From Rebecca billardiae RCC1528 (Eukaryota; Haptophyta): a DNA stretch of 64,000 bases. Shown here in pieces: positions 41,058-51,455 of this stretch. The stretch is from NCBI GenBank assembly GCA_965240325.2, contig OZ251235.1:1-64000 (forward strand). The letters are read 5' to 3'. Position numbers and translations under genes: made by a program. The first letter of the stretch is position 1, and every line of letters begins with the position of its first letter. Below the pieces are notes generated by a model. That model was not told where the DNA came from and made no database searches. It saw only the letters and a program-made list of their open reading frames with translations.

Positions 41058-42242
41058 TCATTCGCGATCGGCGGCGCCATGCGCCACGATCTCCAGCCCT
41101 CTGATCAGTCCCTGCGCCCAGCACAGCCGAGCGGCCGCGAGCGCGCTGGCCGTCCAGCTCCTCCAGCCATCGTCCGCGTGTGCACGTGACTCCGCTCGCG
41201 GGCATGCCCAGCGGCTGGCTGCCTCGGTGGTGCAGCAGAAGCGCCGCCGGGCCACTTGCGGAAGAGACTCGGCGGCGGGCGCATCGCCGCCAAAGCCGTC
41301 ACCACTGGCCTCGGCGAGCGGCCGCGCCTGAGGCAGCGGCAGTGGCAGGAACGGTGAACGAGCGCGCGCACCCACGGCAGCGCCGAGCGCCCATTGCGCA
41401 TCGACGGCGTACTTGCCAGCCAGCCGGCCGGCCCAGCCCGCACGCGCCCGCTCGGCCACGGCGCGCACGTACCCTTCGTTCGTGAGTGGCTCCCCGTCCG
41501 GCACGTACACGATGGAGAGCACCGGCCGAGCGGTGCGCGCCCTGTTGGCGCGCGCGCCGTGCACGAGCGCGCCGCTGTGCATCGAGGCCTCGCCAAACGC
41601 GCGCGCCGGTTCGCTGAGGGAGAGCTCGCCCTTGCGCTCTTGCACCCAGCGCGATACGCTGCCGCGCGTGCGGTTTGCCGTCGGCACGTCCGCACGCGCG
41701 TGCGTGCCCGACGCAAAGACCACGGGCGCGTGCGCGCGGCTGGGGACCGGCGCGAGAGGCAGCCACAGCGAGATCGTGCGAGGCGGGTCGAATGGTGTGT
41801 TGGCGCCGTCGACGTGCCAGGGGGTCTCGCGCGCGCCGGGGAGCTTGAGCAGGAGCTGGTCAAAGTACACGCGCACGCGCTCCACGCCAAGCAGCTGCGC
41901 CGCCGCCGAGGCCAGCCGCGGCGAGAGGATGAGGCGACGCGCGGCGGCCGACTTCTGCCACAGGTTGTAGCTGCGGCGGTGGAAGCCGGTGTCCTCCTCC
42001 CACGTGGCCTCGGCGATGAAGAGGAGCTCGGGGAGGACGCGACGGAGCTCGGCCTCCGGCACGAGCCCAGGGAGCGTCACGTGGCCGTCCTGTGCGTACG
42101 ACAGCAGCGCGCTCGGTGAGCACGTGTACCGCACCTGCAGCCCGTCTGAGGCTGGCGTGCTCGGGCGGACGCGGACGTATGATGCGCCGCCGACGAGGAC
42201 GGCGACGGAGAGCGAGGCCGCCACGCTGGTGCGGCCAAGCAT
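41058..42242 (-). CDS. Phytanoyl-CoA dioxygenase (PhyH)-like Fe(II)/2-oxoglutarate oxygenase
   Basis: 394 residues. Predicted non-haem iron oxygenase. The facial triad is visible: H143-x-D145 in ETPWHVDGANTP and a distal H228 in GALVHGA. R239 before VLSIVYVP is positioned to bind 2-oxoglutarate. FDQLLLKLPG and ISLWLPLAPV match strands of the PhyH double-stranded beta helix. The N-terminus has a hydrophobic segment (about 8-24) that could be a signal anchor. The last ~95 residues lack similarity, and the true end may differ through an intron. Substrate unknown. Divergent from the HIRAN gene by 55 bp. Confidence 0.85.
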   Translation of the reverse strand: MLGRTSVAASLSVAVLVGGASYVRVRPSTPASDGLQVRYTCSPSALLSYAQDGHVTLPGLVPEAELRRVLPELLFIAEATWEEDTGFHRRSYNLWQKSAAARRLILSPRLASAAAQLLGVERVRVYFDQLLLKLPGARETPWHVDGANTPFDPPRTISLWLPLAPVPSRAHAPVVFASGTHARADVPTANRTRGSVSRWVQERKGELSLSEPARAFGEASMHSGALVHGARANRARTARPVLSIVYVPDGEPLTNEGYVRAVAERARAGWAGRLAGKYAVDAQWALGAAVGARARSPFLPLPLPQARPLAEASGDGFGGDAPAAESLPQVARRRFCCTTEAASRWACPRAESRAHADDGWRSWTASALAAARLCWAQGLIRGLEIVAHGAADRE

Positions 42243-42297
42243 GGAGCTACTCTGCCGCCGCCATCATCGTCGCTGCCCAGTGCCTCCCACAGTTCGC
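42243..42297. promoter_or_regulatory. Very short divergent intergenic region
   Basis: 55 bp between the PhyH-like and HIRAN-like starts. Transcripts probably begin inside the opposing gene's 5' region or overlap. Confidence 0.45.
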
Positions 42298-43434
42298 ATG
42301 TCGGCCTCGAAGCGGGCGCACGCCGACGTCATCGACCTGGACGATGAGGTCGTCGACCTAAGTGCCGACGCATCGCCACCGCGGCAGATGCCGCGCATGC
42401 CCGCGCCGCAGCCGCTGGACGCATCCAGCGCGCCGTCCCACCCCTGCCTGATCGCAGGCGGGTTTCCTCTTGCGTTGGCGGGCGCGCAAGTCACGCACCC
42501 TTGCGCACCGACGGGCGTGCTCGCGCTGCAGATGGTGCCGCCGCCGGGGGCGGGGGCAGACCCATCGGTCGCCGTCCTCGCTGCCGGCGTGCCCATCGGC
42601 CACCTGCGCCGCGTCGCGTCCGCTCGGCTCTCGCGTGCGCTGGCACTGGATCCGTCTGCGCACATGCAAGTGCGCGTGCACTCATGGCCGCCTGGGCAGC
42701 GACCGGTCGTGTGGATCGAGGCGCGCGCGCGCGAGGGCATGGCTGAGGAGGCGCGCGAGTGCCTGCTCGAGGCGGCCAAGTGCGCCGTCGTGACGCCCGC
42801 GTCGATCGCGCTGGCGCACAGCGGCCTCACGCGTGCCGCGCCCGGCACGTGGCTCCAGCAGCCACGCGGCAGCGACACGGCGGAGTGGGCACGCGTCCAC
42901 CTGCTCTCGAGCGTGGACGCGCAGGACCACCCGTTCGTCTGGCTCGACGGCGGCGGCACGCTGGCTGAAGCGGCGCGCGGCGTGGGCGACGGCTGCACCA
43001 AGTGGATGGTCTTTGCGGACGAGGCCGAGCTCGACGAGCTCTGGGTGCTCGCCGCGGCCGCGCTCGCGCGCGGCGAGCTGGGGCACGCGCTGAAGGCGGT
43101 GCCCGCTGGCCAGCAGCCCGCGGCGCGCGCGCGCCCGCTGATCGTGTACGTGCGCGACTTTGACGAGCGGGCCGAGTGCGAGCGCGTCGGCCTTGCGCTC
43201 GCCGCCGCGCTCGAGCTGCCGCCGCGCGGTGTGATTGCGTGCAAGCCAGACGTGTTCACCCACGATGGCGATTGCTGCCGCTTCAAGTCGATCGGCACGC
43301 TGCGGCTGGCCTCGCGCGCGTTCGTGTGGAAGACGGAGGCGGTCGAGTACGCGCGCGAGCTCCGCGCCATGGCCCTATCCAGGTGGGAGGACTCAGTGCT
43401 GGATAGCGCTTTCGGTCAGGACGGGGGGCTCTGA
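42298..43434 (+). CDS. SIM + HIRAN-like + DUF1917 (Bles03-like) protein
   Basis: 378 residues. VIDLDDEVVDL (11-21) is a classic SUMO-interacting motif. Residues about 52-120 (FPLALAGAQV...PSVAVLAAGVPIGHLRRVASARL) fit a HIRAN-type fold, the DNA-end-binding module of HLTF/Rad5-like proteins. Residues about 232-330 (CTKWMVFADEAELDELW, RPLIVYVRDFDER, ACKPDVFTHDG) match the UPF0696/C11orf68 (DUF1917) family, which has an eIF4E-like fold. The first two calls suggest a nuclear DNA-damage or SUMO context; the third is of unknown function. Another in-frame ATG lies at 42241 but would overlap the divergent gene. Confidence 0.7.
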   Translation: MSASKRAHADVIDLDDEVVDLSADASPPRQMPRMPAPQPLDASSAPSHPCLIAGGFPLALAGAQVTHPCAPTGVLALQMVPPPGAGADPSVAVLAAGVPIGHLRRVASARLSRALALDPSAHMQVRVHSWPPGQRPVVWIEARAREGMAEEARECLLEAAKCAVVTPASIALAHSGLTRAAPGTWLQQPRGSDTAEWARVHLLSSVDAQDHPFVWLDGGGTLAEAARGVGDGCTKWMVFADEAELDELWVLAAAALARGELGHALKAVPAGQQPAARARPLIVYVRDFDERAECERVGLALAAALELPPRGVIACKPDVFTHDGDCCRFKSIGTLRLASRAFVWKTEAVEYARELRAMALSRWEDSVLDSAFGQDGGL

Positions 43435-43496
43435 AATTGAGTTTCAGCCGACGGTTCAGTGGAGTACTCCGAGGCCGTAGTAGCAGCCGTGCCGGT

Positions 43497-43530
43497 GGGC
43501 GTGCCGGAGCCCGCGGACTCCGGCACGCCC
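43497..43530. terminator. 13-bp perfect hairpin after the HIRAN gene
   Basis: GGGCGTGCCGGAG (43497-43509) and CTCCGGCACGCCC (43518-43530) form a perfect stem with an 8-base loop, 63 bp past the stop. It is followed by two direct copies of AAGCGCTTCGCACG around an AT-rich stretch. A role in 3'-end formation is a guess. Confidence 0.55.
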
Positions 43531-45491
<1,961 letters not shown>

Positions 45492-45502
45492 TGGGCGACT
45501 AT

Positions 45503-45610
45503 GAGGGGGGGGACGACGGCGAGGAGCGCTGATCCTGGTGTTTGTCTCTGCTGCTCGATCTGCTGCTACAGCTTGCTGACTCTGACGCCTGCCCGTTGCA
45601 TACCACGTCG

Positions 45611-45618
<8 letters not shown>
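45503..45618 (+). repeat. 3' tail of the element, copy A
   Basis: 116 bp beginning GAGGGGGGGGACGACGG and ending GTCGTTAATATAT, leading into (TA)n. It appears identical to 47668-47783. Confidence 0.93.

Positions 45619-45697
<79 letters not shown>
45614..45697. repeat. (TA)n tract
   Basis: About 84 bp of TA repeat. It reads as a tail of the upstream element or as its target microsatellite. Confidence 0.97.
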
Positions 45698-45700
<3 letters not shown>

Positions 45701-47662
45701 TAAACTTTTCTGAGGATAGCGCACCAGCAATTTCCCTTGACCGCCATCCGGGCCGAAGTGGCGCAAAATGGCGGTTGCCCCGTTTGGGCGCCCTTCCGCG
45801 CCTTCGAGCGGCTCGTGCGCGTCGGGAAGTGCGCCGAAGCGTATCCGGAGCATGCTCCATCGACGCGTCGCACTGCCGGGCCCTCGCATGCGAGCCCATG
45901 CCGACGTCTGAGTGCGCCTCGCTGCGCACGGTACAGCTTGACGGTACACGGCACGATTGGGGCCGCGAGCAGCCTCGTGTGCGCGACCGAGCCAGAGGTG
46001 GTCGTCAAGAGTAGCACGAGCGGCGGCACACGAGCGGGGCTGGTCGTTGCCGAATATCTGACGCACCAATCGACCTCGCCCAGCGCCATCTGCTCGTTTG
46101 TGCACGTGTTGGAAAGGATGAGCAGCTGCGTGCAAACGCCGAGCGCGCAGATGAGGCGTGGGCGAGCGAAGGGGCGGCGAGGGCCGGCGCGTGCGCGCGC
46201 GTAAATTCGAGCCTCCCCATACGCATCGAAACACACCGCGCTCGCTCGTCGAGCTGCGCACGGGTATCGGTGCGCGCGCGCCAACGCGGCGCGCCGTGAA
46301 CGCGCCCGGCGAATGCACACCTGCTCGCGCGCGCACGCGCACGTGATGGACCGAGGAGGTCGCGCGAGCATGCGCGATGTGTCTGGATGGAGCGTGTAGG
46401 AGGTGTAGGCTGCGCTCCGCACGCGCTCCGCCACCGTGCACCGCGCTGCCCCTCGTCCACGCGATCGCCGCCGAGCCCAGATTCAAACGCGCGCGAGCCC
46501 GCGAGCGCGCCTCCGAGCAGCGCTCGCAGCAATCGTGTCGAAGGCTTGGCGAGAGGCAGATGTGCATGGCAAGTAGCGCAATGGGGGTGCCCATCACGCA
46601 CACACACCCGCGCACGCTCGCCGCACCACCTCGTCGTGCCCACGTTCAGCGCGCGGGGCGCACTTTGCGCCTCGAGCAGCTGCCGAGCGGCTCCCGCGCG
46701 CGTCGCGCGCGGCGAGTAGAACTCAGCCAATGGTCCGAGGGCGAGCCGGCCGAGCGTCGTGCGTGACGCACACGGACCTGGTGCAACGCCGCGTACCACT
46801 CGCAGCCACCATCGCGCCCGTACCAGCGAGCTGTGGCCGCCGCCGACACCCCAAAGCAGCCCAGCCGTCAGCGCGCGACAGCCGACGAGCGCGCGACGCG
46901 CGCGTGCACCACCGTGATGAGCACGGATGAGCGCGCGCGCCCGTGTCGTAGCTCAGGTGGGGTCCCCCGATCGCACGCACCACCGCGCTGCCACGCCTTC
47001 GACCATCTTGTGTCACCACGCGGGCACACGCCGGGCAGGCGGCGGGGCAGCCCGCTCGGCAAACGGTCAGCGCGCAGCGAGGATGGAGTCCGGCGAGGGG
47101 CGACCGGAGTGTCCGGCGCGACGGAGGTGGTCCACGCCGTGGTCGCCGACGCGTTCCTCACCACCTCCGAGGCCGTGGTGGCCGCCCGGGAGAAGGAATG
47201 CTCCCAGTCGCACCCTTTGCAGTGCTCCTTTGCGCGTGCACGCAACGGCGAGGAGCGGAAGCGTTAGAGGGCACTTTTTGTGCAGTTCAGGCGTTCTTTC
47301 CCCAAAATGTAGAATGCGCGGAGAAGTGCCCTCTAACGATTTTTGTGTGCAGCCGTGCCGCGCGCGCGAGGAAGGCCACATGCGGCTCCTTGCACATCTG
47401 CTGCAGATCGGCTCGTGCTCAGCGAGCGCGGCGAGGAGGAAGGTGCGCGCTCGCGATCTGGCGCACCTGGGGGCCCTCGCGGCCTCCGAGCAGAAAGAGC
47501 GCGTCGAGCGCCGCGGCGCAGGTCGCACGGTCGCGATCTCGCGAGAGCGGTGGTGCGAGGGCGGGCCTCGCCATCGCGCGTTTCTGCGTCCAAACGCGGC
47601 CTCCGTAAAATCCGGATGGCGGTCAAGGGATTTTGCTGGTGCGCTATCCTCAGAAAAGTTTA
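45701..47662. mobile_element. Non-autonomous DNA transposon with ~52-bp terminal inverted repeats
   Basis: The left end (45701-45752) and the reverse complement of the right end (47611-47662) match over about 52 bp with two mismatches. Both begin TAAACTTTTCTGAGGATAGC and run through CTTGACCGCCATCCGG. The 1,962-bp element contains no recognisable transposase. It lies between a (TA)n tract and the second copy of the 116-bp tail. No clear target-site duplication is visible, perhaps because one flank is TA repeat. Confidence 0.85.
47262..47338. repeat. Small inverted-repeat unit nested in the TIR element
   Basis: CGTTAGAGGGCACTT (47262-47276) and AAGTGCCCTCTAACG (47324-47338) are perfect 15-bp inverted arms around a 47-base loop. 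Either a tiny MITE or a hairpin within the larger element. Confidence 0.8.
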
Positions 47663-47667
47663 CACAC

Positions 47668-47783
47668 GAGGGGGGGGACGACGGCGAGGAGCGCTGATCC
47701 TGGTGTTTGTCTCTGCTGCTCGATCTGCTGCTACAGCTTGCTGACTCTGACGCCTGCCCGTTGCATACCACGTCGTTAATATA
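47668..47783 (+). repeat. 3' tail of the element, copy B
   Basis: Second copy of the 116-bp tail at 45503-45618 (offset 2,165 bp), again ending in TAATATAT. It is immediately followed by the terminus of the next element. Confidence 0.93.
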
Positions 47784-47784
47784 T

Positions 47785-48129
47785 GTGGCGTTATTGGCAC
47801 AATAACTGAGTGTCTAAGAGCGACACCAAGATCCGGCTCGCTTGGCATCATCAACCAGCTGTCCGGCCGGGGCGCCCGCCGCCCAGCGCGCGCAGTCCTG
47901 GTCGGACCCCTTTTCGGCAGCCAATCCGGTCGGCACCGGGCACCGCCTGCAGGACTTGCTCGGCGATTCCTGTTCCATCCGCCGAGGCGACTCTTCTGGC
48001 CTCGGCGCGGCTCGGCCCAAGGTACGGGGGCGCCATGACACAAGGCGCCGAGCCGAGCAGGGGGCCCACGACACCGCACGCTACACTCTCCTCCGACCAC
48101 TCTTGTGAGCTCGGCACACAGGAGTAGAC
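47785..48129 (-). mobile_element. Short inverted member of the hairpin-ended element family
   Basis: It begins GTGGCGTTATTG, the reverse complement of the end of units 1-3, and continues ACTGAGTGTCTAAGAGCGAC. It ends GGAGTAGAC followed by (AT)n, corresponding to GGAGTGGCTAGAC of the units. Both termini are therefore conserved in a 345-bp member lying in opposite orientation. The interior is unrelated. Confidence 0.75.
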
Positions 48130-48145
48130 ATATATATATATATAT
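48130..48145. repeat. Short (AT)n spacer
   Basis: AT dinucleotides separate the inverted short member from unit 1. Confidence 0.9.
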
Positions 48146-49329
48146 GTCTAGCCACTCCGCCATGCCCGGCTCGTACAAGGCGTCGGGTACGAATGGACTC
48201 TGGAGCTGGATGGTCGCGGCGCGCGGCGTCGTGGAGTAGACAGACCACAATGATCAATCATGGAACGATCAGGTTAGCTATGTTGGGATTTGAGCAACGA
48301 ACGACAGCGGGCGCTGGCAGCGGCGGAGCAGACACGCGTCAGAGTGCGCCGCACCCGCGCGACGCACGGGCGCGAGGCGAGCGCGTATCTCAAACGATGA
48401 AGCGTGCGGGTTGACGCGACAGCGGCGAGAGCAAGAGACCATTGCATGAGGGGCGACGCGGCGAAGACAGATGATGACGTCGCGCCGCCGAACGATCAGG
48501 CGGGGAGCCGGGCCACACAGACAGCCAGCGACCTTACCGAGCACGGAGGGGCTGCGGCGACTGCGGTGCACCTCCTGCAGCGGAGCGTGCACCCGGCAGT
48601 GCCCGATGCAGGCGATTCCCTTGCCCAGCTCGGCGCCTTCGTCGTGAGCAGCCCCATGGCGCCCCCGAGAGTGAAGCCTGATCGATCCGATGTGAGCGGT
48701 AACCAACCGAGTCCTGCAGGTGCGCCGCTGTGGGCCAGATTCAGGGCTCCAAGACGGTACACCGGACACCGGTAAATACCGTACCGGTGCGTACCGGTGC
48801 GTACCGGTACGCACCGCCACAAACTGCCGCGCACCGGTGAGAGTCCGGGAGGGGTCGTGTGCGCCCGGACCACAGCACCCGCGAGTACGGACTACTCGCG
48901 GAGCTGTCACTTGTCAGTGTCCGAGGTCGGAGTACTGAGACTGAGTAGTCACTGCTGGCACTCTCAGGCCGTGCCCCGACTCAGGGAAGGCGAATACGCC
49001 GGCCGATTTCGTCCTGAATAATTGGGCTATTTCTATCAGTAAATAGGCCCAAAAATTTTCTTCGCCTCGGGCCGGCGGGGCCCCGGGGGGGACACCCCCC
49101 CGGACCCCCCCGCGGTGCGCGCACCGGTGTACCGGTACACCGGCGCCTGCGGCGCCGGTGCACCGGTACGCGTACCGAGCACCGGATCCGTGAGCCCTGG
49201 CCAGATTGGCAGCGCACCAGGACTCCGCCTGCGCGCGGCGGTGCGCACAGGACAACGCAGGAATGCCGTGCGAGCCGGATTCTTGGCGTCGCTCATAGAC
49301 ACTCAGTTATAGGTTCCCTATAACGCCAC
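48146..49329 (+). mobile_element. Hairpin-ended element, unit 1 (disrupted by a hAT MITE)
   Basis: Starts GTCTAGCCACTCCGCCATGCC and ends GTTATAGG-TTC-CCTATAAC-GCCAC, then (AT)n. Compared with units 2 and 3 it lacks the GTGGCGGTTGAGCTGC segment near its first third and carries a 458-bp insertion (48742-49199). No credible protein is encoded. Confidence 0.85.
48742..49199. mobile_element. hAT-type MITE, 458 bp, 8-bp TSD
   Basis: Terminal inverted repeats CAGGGCTC (48742-48749) and GAGCCCTG (49192-49199). Target-site duplication GCCAGATT at 48734-48741 and 49200-49207. The same site is single-copy and uninterrupted in units 2 and 3 (near 50036 and 51193), giving two empty sites. CAGGG-type ends and an 8-bp duplication define the hAT superfamily. 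Both subterminal regions are packed with ACCGGT-containing words, as transposase-binding repeats would be. No coding capacity. Confidence 0.93.
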
Positions 49330-49335
49330 ATATAT

Positions 49336-49404
<69 letters not shown>
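49330..49404. repeat. (AT)n spacer between units 1 and 2
   Basis: About 75 bp of AT repeat with one phase slip. Confidence 0.95.
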
Positions 49405-49407
<3 letters not shown>

Positions 49408-50161
49408 TAGCCACTCCGCCATGCCCGGCTCGTACAAGGCGTCGGGTACGAATGGACTCTGGAGCTGGATGGTCGCGGCGCGCGGCGTCGTGGAGTAGAC
49501 AGACCACAATGATCAATCATGGAAAGATCAGGTTAGCTATGTTGGGATTTGAGCAACGAACGACAGCGGGCGCTGGCAGCGGCGTGGCGGTTGAGCTGCT
49601 GCCCGAGGTCGAGAGGGCGCCCGATTAAGGCTGATGGCTCGCTGACACTGCAGTGCTTCCATATCCGCCAGAGGCCGAGGGTGGGCGGGCGGGCAAACGA
49701 TGAAGCGTGCGGGTTGACGCGACAGCGGCGAGAGCAAGAGACCATTGCATGAGGGGCGACGCGGCGAAGACAGATGATGACGTCGCGCCGCCGAACGATC
49801 AGGCGGGGAGCCGGGCCACACAGACAGCCAGCGACCTTACCGAGCAGAGGGGCTGCGGCGACTGCGGTGCACCTCCTGCAGCGGAGCGTGCACCCGGCAG
49901 TGCCCGATGCAGGCGATTCCCTTGCCCAGCTCGGCGCCTTCGTCGTGAGCAGCCCCATGGCGCCCCCGAGAGTGAAGCCTGATCGATCCGATGTGAGCGG
50001 TAACCAACCGAGTCCTGCAGGTGCGCCGCTGTGGGCCAGATTGGCAGCGCACCAGGACTCCTGCGCGCGGCGGTGCGCACAGGACAACGCAGGAATGCCG
50101 TGCGAGCCGGATTCTTGGCGTCGCTCATAGACACTCAGTTATAGGTTCCCTATAACGCCAC
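49405..50161 (+). mobile_element. Hairpin-ended element, unit 2
   Basis: 757 bp with the same termini as unit 1. It abuts unit 3 directly, with no AT spacer and no extra base at the junction. It holds an empty hAT site and a unique stretch at about 49625-49690 not shared with the others. Confidence 0.87.
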
Positions 50162-51317
50162 GTCTAGCCACTCCGCCATGCCCGGCTCGTACAAGGCGTC
50201 GGGTACGAATGGACTCTGGAGCTGGATGGTCGCGGCGCGCGGCGTCGTGGAGTAGACAGACCACAATGATCAATCATGGAACGATCAGGTTAGCTATGTT
50301 GGGATTTGAGCAACGAACGACAGCGGGCGCTGGCAGCGGCGTGGCGGTTGAGCTGCTGCCCGAGGTCGAGAGGGCGCCCGCGAGTCCCGTTTATAAGTTG
50401 GAGCGGGCGTCCAAGTAGTCGTTGATGAATCCCGTTTAGAAATAGAAGAGACGAGGACTGCGCGGCCGCGCGCGCACGATCGATCGCGACGCGCGGCGAG
50501 CAGACACGCGTCAGAGTGCGCCGCACCCGCGCGACGCACGGGCGCGAGGCGAGCGCGTATCTCAAACGATGAAGCGTGCGGGTTGACGCGACAGCGGCGA
50601 GAGCAAGAGACCATTGCATGAGGGGCGACGCGGCGAAGACAGATGATGACGTCGCGCCGCCGAACGATCAGGCGGGGAGCCGGGCCACACAGACAGCCAG
50701 CGACCTTACCGAGCAGAGGGGCTGCGGCGACTGCGGTGCACCTCCTGCAGCGGAGCGTGCACCCGGCAGTGCCCGATGCAGGCGATTCCCTTGCCCAGCT
50801 CGGCGCCTTCGTCGTGAGCAGCCCCATGGCGCCCCCGAGAGTGAAGCCTGAAACGATGAAGCGTGCGGGTTGACGCGACAGCGGCGAGAGCAAGAGACCA
50901 TTGCATGAGGGGCGACGCGGCGAAGACAGATGATGACGTCGCGCCGCCGAACGAACAGGCGGGGAGCCGGGCCACACAGACAGCCAGCGACCTTACCGAG
51001 CAGAGGGGCTGCGGCGACTGCGGTGCACCTCCTGCAGCGGAGCGTGCACCCGGCAGTGCCCGATGCAGGCGATTCCCTTGCCCAGCTCGGCGCCTTCGTC
51101 GTGAGCAGCCCCATGGCGCCCCCGAGAGTGAAGCCTGATCGATCCGATGTGAGCGGTAACCAACCGAGTCCTGCAGGTGCGCCGCTGTGGGCCAGATTGG
51201 CAGCGCACCAGGACTCCTGCGCGCGGCGGTGCGCACAGGACAACGCAGGAATGCCGTGCGAGCCGGATTCTTGGCGTCGCTCATAGACACTCAGTTATAG
51301 GTTCCCTATAACGCCAC
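50162..51317 (+). mobile_element. Hairpin-ended element, unit 3, with internal duplication
   Basis: 1,156 bp with the same termini. A 287-bp segment is tandemly duplicated inside it (50564-50850 and 50851-51137), differing by about one base in a GAACGA(T/A)CAGG word. The block 50510-50560 is shared with unit 1 but absent from unit 2. Confidence 0.87.
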
Positions 51318-51395
51318 ATATATACTATGATACGCAGTCGTATATATATATAGCGCAGTATATATATACTATATATATATATACGTATATATGTA
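51318..51395. repeat. AT-rich microsatellite
   Basis: Interrupted TA repeats mark the right edge of the transposon nest. Confidence 0.9.
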
Positions 51396-51455
51396 TCAGT
51401 GTCGTCGTCAGCGCAGCAGGCAGCCCGCGCTCATGACTGCTCAGAATCGTCGTCG

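Noticed and set aside
48388-51290. Repeated ~90-190 residue frames as a gene family
   Set aside because: They recur because the DNA element is repeated, are open in several frames, and are broken differently in each unit.
47785-51317. Canonical Helitron assignment
   Set aside because: The 5' TC and 3' CTRR ends are not present; only the hairpin, tandem layout and A/T insertion context fit, so it is kept as a hypothesis.
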